DNA from: Paulinella micropora
Taxonomy: Eukaryota; Cercozoa; Imbricatea; Euglyphida; Paulinellidae
Length of the DNA: 64,000 nt
Reading direction: 5' to 3'
NCBI GenBank assembly: GCA_019918135.1
Contig: WBZZ01005875.1
Span: forward strand, 1-64,000
How positions within the stretch are numbered: the first letter of the stretch is position 1; the number at the start of each line of letters is the position of its first letter. Below the pieces are notes generated by a model. The model made no database searches, was not told the DNA's origin, and worked only from the letters and a program-made list of their open reading frames with translations. Shown here in pieces: positions 30,403 through 40,105 of this stretch. A program made the translations under genes and the position numbers.

Positions 30403-33400
30403 TTTCTCTAATTTCTTGTAGTATATTCATGAGATTTTTATTTTCTTTTTCTAATAAATCTATCGCTTGCGATAGATTACCTATCTTTTCCGCCATGTGT
30501 TGAAAAGCACTAACCAATATTGGTATGAAGTCTGTATATGTTATGCCTTCAAGGTAGCCATCTCCATCGTCTGCTTTTATTCCAATTTCAGATACAAATT
30601 CTGGAAATACTTTTTTAACTTCGTGCGCGATAAATCCGTGGTTCTTTTGTTCTTTCTTTTCGTCTGCTTTCCAGTAATACGAACAACAATTTATCTTCAT
30701 TAGTTTCTCACAACAATCCCCGCAGTCTAATGTTTTAATATCTGATTTTAGCCTCCTGTCCGATGAGTTTGTCCAAGCACCATTGAGAGGAATATAATTA
30801 TAACTTCCAGACGGCTCGCTGTTGGTGTTTGAAGTAGTCCAAGCGTGGAGCAAACCAGTTGAAGATGTAAGCACTCCATAATTCGTATATCCTCCTGATT
30901 TAAAATGTAGTAGCGGGTCGTTAGTATAAGTTGGTCTTTTTCGTATTAATAAATTACCGCTAGAAGTTGTTGGTAAAACTGACTCTCCCGACGTATTAAT
31001 GTTAATCGCCTCATTCCAAGTTATATTATTTCCCGCTGTTGTTCCACTATTGTAATAAAAAGCAAGTTTGTTTGAGATTTTGTATATTTGAAAGTTTGAG
31101 CCAAAATTACTTGATTTCCAGTTTGAGCCGTCATAATAAGCATCAAAACTTATGCCTATATTGTCGTGTGCCCAATTCATTAATTGGAATGTTGGATAAG
31201 CATCTGTGGATATTACTGCCTGTAAGTGTGCCCCTCCTATATTACTCGCCGTTCCGTATAATTCTAATCCTCCAGTTGCCCCATTTGCTGATTTTGTTGT
31301 GTTTCCTATGATTATCGGCTTACCAGATGCTGTTGTTATTTTATCGCTCGTTGCCAATGTCGTTGTTGATATCCCCGCATTTGCCGTTATTGCCTTTGAA
31401 GCAGTGATTGCTGTGTTGTTAATTCTAAATAATTCTGTCGCCGCACTATGATAAAATACATGACTATCGGCAGAATTAACATTATAAATCAATGTATTAC
31501 TAGCAACACCAAATCCAAGAAAAGCAGTCGTTGTTGTTGTTCCTCCATCCCATAAAACCAGTTTATTGTTTGCCAATGCATTTCTATCAATAAACACACT
31601 TTTACCAGCACCTACTACTATATTGTCGCTTGTTGTTAATGTTGTTGTTGATATACCCGCATTTGCTGTTATCAATCCCGCTGTGCTTATGTTCATTGCC
31701 TCAGTCATTGTTATAGATTGACCAAGTGTTCCTCCATTTTTGTAATTAAAACTGAGTTTGTTTAAGTATTTCGCTATTTGAAAATTTGATGATGTGTTTG
31801 AAGATAATATGCTCGTCCCGTTGTAATAACAATCAAAATATAAATTGATATTGTCGTGTGCCCAGTTTAATAATTGAAATGTTGGATAAGCATCCGCTGT
31901 TGTTATTGCTTGTAAGTGTGCCCCTCCGATATTACCAGCAGTCCCGTATAATTCTAAGCCCCCTGTCGCCCCATTTGCTGATTTTGTTGTGTTTCCTATA
32001 ATTATCGGCTTACCTGATGCTGTTGTTATTTTATCGCTCGTTGCCAATGTCGTTGTTGATATACCCGCGGTTGAAGTAATTGTTGTTCCCATTATTGTTC
32101 CGCCATTTGTTATATTGTTTGAGTTCATATCTAAGGCACCATAAAACCGCATACCGCCCGCATTGTTAAAACGGACAATGTCAGACGAAGCACTTTTATT
32201 ATCCAAAAGTTTTGAAATATAAAGTCCCGCCCCTTTTACATCAGATGCTACATTCGTGAATACATAACCTCGTTGGTCTGCGGTTCCGCTTGTAGCGGTA
32301 TTTAAAGTAAATAAGAAATACTGATAATCTCCTGATGTCTGTGAAAAGAATATATCACCTCCATTTTGGTTTAATATTCTCGCACCATTATATGTTATAT
32401 TTCCTCCATTAGTGATGGTTTGATTATTAAAATCAGCATTGTTCGTTAAAGTTAGATATTTTATCGTAGTGCTAGCACCATTAAATGTTTTGCTTCCTGT
32501 TATGGTTTGGTCTCCTGTTAGTTTTACATTTTGCCAGTCCAATGTGTCCGCATACCCTTTTGTCGCTCCGTCCGTTGCTAATGTCGGAGTTCCAAGGTTG
32601 GCTATTTTGCTACTATTACAATCTAGCCCCGAAGCATTTACCCAACCGACTATTGCTGCATCAATAACGAAACTTACCTTTTTGGCATTTATTTCAAAGT
32701 TATAATTTACACCCGTGCCCATATCAAGGCAACATAGTTCCTATATTGGCTGTGGAGTTAAAAACCACGAAAGTTCCTTTTGTTGTCGCATTCGTTGAAT
32801 TTCCTGTTATTTCAAGGGCACTGCTAAATGTCTTAATTCCTGCTATGGTTTGGTTTCCTGTTAGTTTCACATTTTGCCCGTCTTTTGTATCAACATAACT
32901 TTTGTTTGCTCCGTCCGTTGTCGCTGTTGGTGTGGCTAAGTTTGTTATTTTGTTGTTATTCAAAGATAGTGTAGTGCCAGTTGCGGTTATAATTACATTA
33001 TTACCTGAATATAACTCAACATACAAACCAGTTATTTGTATCGGATAATAAGTCGCTGTTGCTATTTTTTGTGCGGCAATCATTCCTATATTTGTCGCTG
33101 TATCAAAAGCAACACCGATACCATCAAAAGCGGTTGGGGCAGTAGCGCCCCGCACTTCTATTGTTGAAGTAAATTTTTTATTCCCTGCTATGGTTTGGTC
33201 TCCTGTTAGTTTAACCACCGAAGTGTCAAGAGTAGAAACATCCACACCATCAACAAGATTAACATTTGTTATGCTTTGGCTTTTCATATCAATCCCCGCG
33301 CTCGCATTTATTATACTGCTGAATGTTTTAATTCCTCCTATAGTTAGGTCTCCTGTCAGTTTCACTACTGCGGTATCAAGGGCAGAAACATCAATACCAT

Positions 33401-34664
33401 CAACATTACCAACATTTGTTATGTTAAATCCTCCCATATTTAAACTGCCCGTCATAGCCGTTGTGCCGTCCTTTGCCAGTTTCGTATCGGTATATGCTTT
33501 CGTTGAAGCATCGCCGTCATAGAATGGCGCGGGCAGTCCGCTGATTGCTGTCGTGCTGTTAAAATTTAAAACATTATTTGTCAATGTCATTCCACCACCT
33601 GTTGTTGGAGCAAAAAGTATAGAAGAACCGACAATAGTTAGTGGATAGCCCGTGGCTCCACCCGCATCCGACGAATAAATAGAACCCATATTATTGTTGT
33701 AATTGAAGAATAATTTGCCTGTGTTTAATGGATTTGAGTCTTTTACGGCCACATAAGTAGTAAATGTTTTGTTTCCTGTTATTGTTTGGTCTCCCGTTAG
33801 TTTAACCACAGAAGTGTCAAGGGCAGAAACATCAACACCATCAACATTACCGACATTTGCTACATTAAAACCCCCCATATTTAAATCTCCAAACATCATA
33901 GCGAGACCATCCAATCTTAGAAAAGGTGAGTTTGTGCTTCTCCATTGCCCCGTGCTATAAATGAGCAGTTGGTTATCGGCGGGTGTGCCTGTAATCAAAA
34001 CATCGCTGTGTGTATTAATTGAGCCATCCGCGGACACTTTATCATTATTGTCTTCATGCTCTGATATCCAAGTATCAACATCTTTGGTATTTAGTAAATT
34101 AACTCCCGTTATGTTCAAATTACCACCCATACTAATGTTGCCGAATTCATCCACATTTATTGGAAATGTTTTATTTACCCAGTTTATTGAGTTATATGTT
34201 AGATAACTATTCATAGCAATTGGTGCTGTTATGACTACATCGGTAAGTGTATCAATTGAACCAATGGTTGTATTTCTCCATTTGCCATCTACATCATTAT
34301 ATGTTAAGTATTGCCCGACCACTGGTGCGGATATGTTTGTGTCTATGAGATTGTATAGACTGGTTTGGTGCGGATTACTTGTATTGGAGCGGTGTTGAGT
34401 TGAGGCTTTAACTTCGTCGTTGTCCCTTACTCGTTGCTCTGTGTAGTATAAATTTTTTCCTTCTTTGACATCTGTTGTTGATTTGGTAGATAATCTTGTA
34501 TCAAACCGCCCGTCAGTGTAATAAAGATTTACGGGTTCGGCATCTTCTGGCACTCTGTCTGTGTTTAAACCAATAATATTAGTGTTGGTAAGGTCTAAGT
34601 TTTTTATGTCTAGACTATCAACAGCAATTTCTGATAAACCTAGTAAGGATTTATATTGCGACAT
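30389..34664 (-). CDS. P2 long fibre with S74 chaperone C-terminus, one frameshift
   Basis: Two frames, 34664-32724 and 32722-30389, together encode about 1,420 residues; P1 reads straight through the matching point, so P2 has a small indel at about 32,724. N-terminus: MSQYKSLLGLSEIAVDS, then one LYYTDGRFDTRL-type repeat known from phage tail fibres. Centre: many copies of KLTGDQTIAGxKTF and similar beta-helix repeats. C-terminus: SDRRLKSDIKTLDCGDCC..., HGFIAHEVKKVFPEFV and a final coiled coil, the Peptidase_S74 intramolecular chaperone that trims itself after trimer folding. Likely the host-attachment fibre. Confidence 0.85.
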
Positions 34665-34716
34665 ATTATATTAATAATTATTAAAAAATACTAAAATATA
34701 TTAATCTTAGTATAGA

Positions 34717-35226
34717 ATGCCGTCCGCTGAAGCAAGTCGTAAGAACTGGGATAGTGCTGTGGAAGGAATAAAAGCGAAAGCGAAACAACGAAAGATGGAG
34801 CATGCTAAAAATGTATTAGCACAATACCGAAATGCTGTAAAGCAAGAAGACGAAGATATGGAGGAACGAATAAAACAAATTGAAGAAAAGAACTTGGCAA
34901 AGGATATTATTACTGAACGAGATAATGATAGCCCAGAGGAGAAGAGTGAGAGCGAAGATGAGGTTGACTTCACTGATATCATTGCCGAAAAGATGGCTAA
35001 GATGAAAATCAAAAGAGCGAAAGCAGAAACTAAGAGAGCGAAGAAGAAACCCGAGCCCGAGCCCGAGAGTGAAGAAAGTGAAAGCGAAAGTAGTGAAGAA
35101 GAAATCAAGCCTAAGAAGGGGAAAGGTAAAAAATCAAATATATCAGTTAATGTTTATAATCAATCTGAAAAGGTAAACAAGAAAGAAAAAAATAATGATG
35201 TTGAAAAATGTTTTCTCAAGTTTTAA
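34717..35226 (+). CDS. P2 charged coiled-coil protein
   Basis: 169 residues, diverging from the fibre gene (52-base gap). Starts MPSAEASRKNWDSAVEGIKA; helical and Lys/Glu-rich, with an acidic block (PEEKSESEDEVDFTD), a DFTDIIAEKMAKMKIKRAKA helix and a PEPEPESEESESESSEEE tract. Its tail overlaps the convergent gene by four bases. P1 copy: 39482-39998. Function unknown; possibly a nucleoprotein-associated factor. Confidence 0.6.
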   Translation: MPSAEASRKNWDSAVEGIKAKAKQRKMEHAKNVLAQYRNAVKQEDEDMEERIKQIEEKNLAKDIITERDNDSPEEKSESEDEVDFTDIIAEKMAKMKIKRAKAETKRAKKKPEPEPESEESESESSEEEIKPKKGKGKKSNISVNVYNQSEKVNKKEKNNDVEKCFLKF

Positions 35227-35752
35227 TCCCATTTATCTTTCATGTAATTTTTAAGCAAACTTTTTAATTTATTGTTAATTCTTCTTGTATCAATCATACG
35301 ATATATAATATCTTCTAAATACCTTTCATCTTGTTTTTCAAACACTTTAATTCTGTCTGCTAAGGTATTTCGCCTTTTACTAAAACTATTTTTAATTTTT
35401 TCAATTTCTGAAAAAGTTTCCTTCTTCGTTCCCTTTCTTACTTTTGCATAACGGATAGCAAGAATATCATTATCATATTCAATTAAATCTTCATTTAGTT
35501 TTGCTATCTCTTTCTCTGTATCTCCGCTTAATGCAATGTCATTGGTTGATTTAATAGCGGATTGTTTTTTTTCTGTTAGTCTAAACTTAGGCGGTGGTTT
35601 CGTAGTTTTCTTAAATTTTTCTTTTCCGATATCATCTTTCCATAATGTTCCATTAATTTAAGCAGTTCAGCCTTTTTTAATTTGCTAATTTTTGGACATC
35701 GTCTCCTTTTTTCTTCACCTAACACTTTTCTCAGGACTTTTACGGTCGGCAT
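35223..35752 (-). CDS. P2 SAP-like small protein, frameshifted
   Basis: Starts at the ATG at 35752 (MPTVKVLRKVLGEEKRRRCP then KISKLKKAELLKLMEHYGK, a SAP-like helix-turn-helix). The frame closes at 35576, but the next frame continues the homology with the intact 176-residue P1 protein at 38955-39485 to the stop at 35223, so one frameshift lies near 35,580-35,600. SAP motifs bind DNA. Shares a 36-base divergent promoter region with the integrase. Confidence 0.65.
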
Positions 35753-35788
35753 TATATATATAAAAAAATATTTTCGTATTTTGTATAA
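35753..35788. promoter_or_regulatory. Divergent promoter, SAP-like gene and integrase (P2)
   Basis: Only 36 bases, AT-rich with TATATA elements, separate the two start codons; the same arrangement and length recur in P1 (38919-38954). Confidence 0.55.
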
Positions 35789-36787
35789 ATGGACTATAAA
35801 CATACAATTATTAATACACAGAATGCGGATATGCAACTAGAAGACACTCCAACTGGAGAAGAAATAAAAAGGACAAAAGAAGAGGAGGCACTTGAAATAC
35901 ACCACCAGAAAAAGAACCCAAAAATATGGAATACAATATGGGTTGATAAGCCGTTAGACCAAGTTTTCTTAGACTTGGCGGATATGAGTAAGATAAAAGA
36001 CAAAAAAGGAAATAAGGGTTATGCTTGGATGCTTGTTTGGATAGATTGTCATAGCAGATTTTTAATAATAAAACCATTGAAAAATAAAACCGCACAAGAA
36101 GTTTATTATGCTTTAAAGTCTATACCTTATAAACCGAAGTCAATTACTACCGACAGCGGAGGAGAGTATAAAGGTGCTACTCGTGAATATTTTATTCAAA
36201 ATGGAATTAAGCACGATGTGGTTGAAGTAGGAGACCACAGAGCACTTGCGGTTGTTGATAGAGTGATAAGAAGTATTAGGAGATGGCTTGACCTTTTATT
36301 TGAAACTAATAGAAATTTTGACTGGGTAAGTTATATTCAAGACTTGGTTAATGCGTATAACCATAAAGTCCATAGAGGAATTCAGGCCAAACCTGTGGAT
36401 GTCTTTGCTAGAAGAGATAAAAATAAACAGAGTATCACACGTGATAATTTAATAGACGAATTCAATGTTGGCGATAATGTCCGTAAGGAAAACAAACGGA
36501 ATCTATTTTCCAAAGGCGGTAAGACTTTCAGCAAAATTATTTACAAAGTCAAAGGACGAAAAGGGTTTAAAATCATATTGAATAACGATGAGTTGGTAAG
36601 CCCGCGTGATTTATTAAAAACTGATTTTATTAAACCTGTTGATGAAGAAAAAGAAATCAAAGAACAAACGAAAGAGATTATCAAGGAAAAGAAAACAAAA
36701 GAACAACTAAAAAGAGAAAGTATTGACAGCGATAATATAAGAACAAGTAAAAGAGAAAGAAAGGTGAAAGTAATATTAGATTTATAG
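35789..36787 (+). CDS. P2 retroviral-type integrase
   Basis: 332 residues, complete. The rve catalytic core runs from about residue 50 to 215: first Asp in VFLDLADMSK, second in SITTDSGGEYKG. The third acidic residue, normally Glu in a VER motif, reads Asp here (ALAVVDRVIRSIRRW). The C-terminal part has an SH3-like segment (FNVGDNVRKENK, FKIILNNDELVSPRDLL) and a charged tail. It inserts the element and makes six-base duplications. No HHCC zinc domain is evident upstream of the core. P1 copy: 37923-38918. The gene points toward the P2 end. Confidence 0.9.
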   Translation: MDYKHTIINTQNADMQLEDTPTGEEIKRTKEEEALEIHHQKKNPKIWNTIWVDKPLDQVFLDLADMSKIKDKKGNKGYAWMLVWIDCHSRFLIIKPLKNKTAQEVYYALKSIPYKPKSITTDSGGEYKGATREYFIQNGIKHDVVEVGDHRALAVVDRVIRSIRRWLDLLFETNRNFDWVSYIQDLVNAYNHKVHRGIQAKPVDVFARRDKNKQSITRDNLIDEFNVGDNVRKENKRNLFSKGGKTFSKIIYKVKGRKGFKIILNNDELVSPRDLLKTDFIKPVDEEKEIKEQTKEIIKEKKTKEQLKRESIDSDNIRTSKRERKVKVILDL

Positions 36788-37138
36788 GTTGATGGTGGTG
36801 GAGTATTTTAAGCGAATTCACACGGGAAAAAGTGGCAAGAATTGAAAATGGATGGAAAAAATTTAGCCGTAAAGGAAAAGTGGTAATACTTAATGGATTT
36901 TTCCAAACCGGAGACGGGAAAGGTGAGGCGAAAAAGCCCACTAGACGAAATTCGTCGTGGACAACTTTTCGCTTTTTAAGTGTGCGGTATAGGATAGATT
37001 TGTTCTCATAATACATAAATAAGAACACAAATGAGTGGCGAGAGCGATAATAGTGATAATGATTATGCTGATAGAGAAAAAAACAATAAATGGATAGAGA
37101 AATTAAGAGATAAGCCACGTAATGAATTAGTAAAAAGT
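36788..37138. other. Spacer between integrase and P2 end
   Basis: Contains a strong hairpin at about 36929-36976 (GCGAAAAAG...CTTTTCGC with an inner ACGAAATTCGT stem), probably an integrase 3' signal. A frame starting at 37031 (MSGESDNSDNDYADREK) runs into the terminal repeat; I do not regard it as secure coding. Confidence 0.5.
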
Positions 37139-37305
37139 AATAAAAATGTGTCATATATTTTTTCTGTTGCTTGTGGTTGTCGTTTTGAGTGCTTTTGGCC
37201 TTCTGTATTGATTACCTGTGTGATATGTCTAGAAGCCTTAATCGCAGTTCATGTCGTGAATTTGAGGCACGAAAATTCATGACACGAACTGCGGTATCAT
37301 CTACT
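37139..37305 (+). repeat. P2 terminal repeat, copy 1 (167 bp)
   Basis: Matches 60657-60823 with one visible difference (GAAGCC/GAAGAC). Ends in ATCATCTACT, i.e. AGTAGATGAT when read inward, sharing the tip with P1. Present as direct repeats; inverted when the inversion is undone. Confidence 0.95.
37243..37293. other. Subterminal palindrome of P2 end
   Basis: 51-base near-palindrome (CGCAGTTC...GAACTGCG outer arms, GTGAATTT...AAATTCAT inner arms) starting about 12 bases from the tip; second copy at 60761-60811. Sequence is unrelated to that of the P1 palindrome. Confidence 0.75.
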
Positions 37306-37565
37306 CTGCCCTCTAGTACTCCCTCTCCATCAGCCAGGGGGAAAAAAACCTACCCGCTTTACCTACCTTATCAGTCTTACCTACCTCACCTCTTCCTACC
37401 TACGTGCCTACCATGAAAGAAAACGAAAGATCTAACGAATTCTGTAACGTGGCACGCGTGTACGCATCTTCAATCCACTCATCTCTACCTTAAGACTACC
37501 TTAAAATTTACCTTATTGATTCATTCTCGTTCCCTACTTTTTTTCTGCTTAGTTACACCTGCTTC
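37306..37565. other. Host spacer between the two Polintons
   Basis: 260 bases between the two element ends, starting with the P2 duplication ctgccc (37306-37311) and ending with the P1 duplication tgcttc (37560-37565). C/T-rich with ACCT-type repeats, like the host sequence left of 19,939. It should lie inverted relative to its original orientation. Confidence 0.8.
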
Positions 37566-37971
37566 AGTAAATGATAACCCGGAACTCGTCAAGAATTTAA
37601 TCAATTCTTGACCTCGTCTGGGTTGTTGAAGCCTTCCTGTTGATAGTAGATACAAAGCAACAAAAACATCAAAATCAATAAATTTTACTACTATAGGTAT
37701 TACTATAGCACACTTATCTATTTTTTTTAAATTTTTTTATAAAATATTTCACATATTATTCTTTTAGAAAAACTTCGTTTTTCTTTTTCTGACTGCCGTC
37801 ATCAAAGAATTTTTTTATAAAAATTGTCTGGGAATGGAAAGACGAAAAGAATTCTTTAGTTCCTCCGTATCCCCGCTTGAAAACCATGTGATAACATTTT
37901 TAGCCATCTATAGTGCCACCAATTACAGGTCCATTTTTACTTTTGCCTTTCTATTTCTTTTACTTGTTCTG
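37566..37971 (+). repeat. P1 terminal repeat, copy 2 (~406 bp)
   Basis: Partner of 19940-20345. Its inner end covers the last codons of the integrase at 37923, showing that the terminal repeat grew into the gene. Hairpin AGAAAAACTTCGTTTTTCT at 37766-37784 lies 140 bases past the integrase stop and may end its transcript. Confidence 0.9.
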
Positions 37972-38918
37972 ATGTTTTCTGGTTCTATTTCTTCTCTCTT
38001 TAGCAATTCTTTTGTTTTCTTCTCTTTTATAACTTCTTTAGTTTGCTCTTTCATATCTTTTTCTTCGTCAATTGGTTTAGTAAAATCAGTTTTCAATAAA
38101 TCCCTCGGGCTTACTAACTCGTCATTATTTAGTATGATTTTAAATCCGGAACGGCCTTTAACTTTATAAATAATTTTGCTGAAAGACTTTCCACCTTTTT
38201 CAAACATCCGTCTCTTTAATTCCTTACGAACTCTATCTCCGATATTGAATTCATTAATAAGGTTATCTCTAGTTATGACTTGCTTGTTTTTATCTCTTCT
38301 AGCAAAGACGTCCACAGGTCTGGCTTGAATTCCTCTATGAACTTTATGATCATAAGAATTAACTAAGTCTTGAATATAACTTACCCAATCAAAATTTCTA
38401 TTAGTTTCAAATAATAAATCCAACCACCTTCTAATACTCCTTATAACTCTAACAACAACCGCTAAGGCTCTATGGTCGCCTACTTCAACCACATCGTGCT
38501 TAATACCATTTTGAATAAAATAATCACGAGTAGCACCTTTATATTCTCCTCCGCTGTCGGTTGTAATTGATTTTGGTTTATAAGGTATAGATTTCAAAGC
38601 ATAATAAACTTCTTTCGCTGTTTTATTTTTTAATGGAATGATTATTAAATATCTTGAATGACAATCAATCCAAACAAGCATCCAAGCATATCCTTTATTT
38701 CCTTTCTTATCTTTTATTTTACTCATGTCCGCCAAATCTAGGAACACTTGGTCTAATGGATTATCAACCCATATAGTATTCCATATTTTCGGGTTCTTTT
38801 TCTGGTGGTGTATTTCAAGGGCTTCTTCTTCTTTGGTTTTAACTACTTCTCCCGTAGGTGTGTCTTCTAATTGACTATCACGATTTTGTTCATTAATAAT
38901 TGTATGTTTATGGTCCAT
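37923..38918 (-). CDS. P1 retroviral-type integrase, catalytic acid lost
   Basis: 331 residues, about 90% identical to P2. First and second Asp are present (VFLDLADMSK, SITTDSGGEYKG), but the third acidic position is Val (ALAVVVRVIRSIRRW) where P2 has Asp and the family has Glu. The full-length frame hides a probable loss of activity. Last ~16 codons lie within the terminal repeat. Adjacent gene pattern and divergent promoter match P2. Confidence 0.85.
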   Translation of the reverse strand: MDHKHTIINEQNRDSQLEDTPTGEVVKTKEEEALEIHHQKKNPKIWNTIWVDNPLDQVFLDLADMSKIKDKKGNKGYAWMLVWIDCHSRYLIIIPLKNKTAKEVYYALKSIPYKPKSITTDSGGEYKGATRDYFIQNGIKHDVVEVGDHRALAVVVRVIRSIRRWLDLLFETNRNFDWVSYIQDLVNSYDHKVHRGIQARPVDVFARRDKNKQVITRDNLINEFNIGDRVRKELKRRMFEKGGKSFSKIIYKVKGRSGFKIILNNDELVSPRDLLKTDFTKPIDEEKDMKEQTKEVIKEKKTKELLKREEIEPENIRTSKRNRKAKVKMDL

Positions 38919-38954
38919 TTATACAAAATATGAAAATATTTTTTTATATATACA
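38919..38954. promoter_or_regulatory. Divergent promoter, integrase and SAP-like gene (P1)
   Basis: 36 AT-rich bases with TATATATA, same length and similar sequence to 35753-35788. Confidence 0.55.
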
Positions 38955-39485
38955 ATGCCGACCGTAAAAGTTCTGAGAAAAGTATTAGGCGAAGAAAAAC
39001 GGAGACGATGTCCGAAAATTAGTAAATTAAAAAAGGCAGAACTGCTTAAATTGATGGAACAATATGGTAAGATGGTTTCGGAAAAGAAAAATTTAAGAAA
39101 ACTACAAAACCACCACCTAAGTTTAAACCTTCAGAAAAAAAAAACTGCTATTAAGCCAACCAATGACATTTCATTAAGTGGAGATACAATGAGAGAGATT
39201 GAAAAACTAAACAATGATTTAAGTAAATTTAGAGATGATGTTCATGATATACCTTTATACAGAAAAATAAGGAAAGGAACAAAGAAAGAAACTTTTGATA
39301 AAATTCAAAATATTCAAAGTATTTTGAATGAAAGACGAAATGAACTTATAAAAAGGATTAAGAATTTTGAAAAAAAGAATGTAAAATATCTTGAAGAAAT
39401 AGATTATATTTTTATAGATACAACTACAATTAACAACAAATTAAAAACTATGTTAAAAACTTATAGAAAAGATAAGTGGGATTAG
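38955..39485 (+). CDS. P1 SAP-like DNA-binding protein
   Basis: 176 residues, intact. Residues 1-40 are basic with a SAP-like motif (CPKISKLKKAELLKLMEQYG); the rest is predicted helical and Lys/Asn-rich (TMREIEKLNNDLSKFRDD, IQSILNERRNELIKRIKNFE). The tail overlaps the convergent charged-protein gene. Possibly packages or organises DNA; not recognised beyond the motif. Confidence 0.65.
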   Translation: MPTVKVLRKVLGEEKRRRCPKISKLKKAELLKLMEQYGKMVSEKKNLRKLQNHHLSLNLQKKKTAIKPTNDISLSGDTMREIEKLNNDLSKFRDDVHDIPLYRKIRKGTKKETFDKIQNIQSILNERRNELIKRIKNFEKKNVKYLEEIDYIFIDTTTINNKLKTMLKTYRKDKWD

Positions 39486-39998
39486 AACTTTAAGAAACAT
39501 TTTTCAACATCATTATTTTTTTCTTTCTTAGCACCACCAGAAGATTTGATTATATACTTTTACACTTACACTACTTGACTTTTTACCTTTCTTAGGTTTC
39601 GGTTCTTCTTCTTCACTACTCTCACTTTCACTTTCTTCACTCTCAGGCTCTGGCTTCTTACTCTTCTTCTTTTCTCTCTTAGTTTCCGCTTTCGCTCTTT
39701 TGATTTTCATTTTCGCCATTTTTTCTGCTATCAGGTCAGTAAAATCAACCTCATCCTCACTATCACTGCTTTGCTCTGGTGTGTCATCTTGTTCCTTTTC
39801 ATTAATGATATCGGTAGCCACATTTTTATTTTCTATCTCTGCTATTTTTTGTTCCATGTCTTCGTCTTCACTTTTGACCGCATTTCGGTATTGTTCCAAA
39901 ACCTTTTTGGCATGTTCCATCTTTCGTTGTTTTGCTTTTGCTTTTATTCCTTTAACAGCACTCCCCCGATTCTTACGACTTGCTTCGGGAGACGGCAT
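39482..39998 (-). pseudogene. P1 charged coiled-coil protein, C-terminal frameshift
   Basis: Starts MPSPEASRKNRGSAVKGIKA and follows the P2 protein closely through the acidic block. The frame shifts near 39,548, so the shared C-terminal end (NNDVEKCFLKF) is in another frame that stops at 39482. One of many small lesions in P1. Confidence 0.65.
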
Positions 39999-40045
39999 TT
40001 TAGAATCTCACTTCGTGCTTCGCACTCTCGCTTATTCTAAAAATA
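39998..40045. terminator. Single hairpin between charged and fibre genes
   Basis: ATTTTAGAAT...ATTCTAAAAATATT stem with the TTCGTGCTTCGCACTCTCGC loop segment shared with other hairpins of this element. It lies directly upstream of the charged gene start. P2 has none at 34665-34716. Confidence 0.6.
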
Positions 40046-40105
40046 TTCTATACTAAGATTATTATATTTTACCATTTTTAAAATTAAATATTTATTTATA
40101 TATCA

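Larger units (their letters stand above)
23815..37305 (-). mobile_element. Polinton P2, virion/integrase part (inverted)
   Basis: Carries, from the breakpoint rightwards, capsid, penton, protease, coiled coil, core, ATPase, small genes, fibre and integrase, ending at the P2 terminal repeat with ...ATCATCTACT at 37305. The other P2 part is 53,856-60,823. Total P2 length would be about 20.5 kb. Confidence 0.9.

Noticed and set aside
37031..37282. Gene starting MSGESDNSDNDYADREK
   Set aside because: More than half is terminal-repeat sequence, and the same tail occurs after 60,657 without the start; no support for selection.
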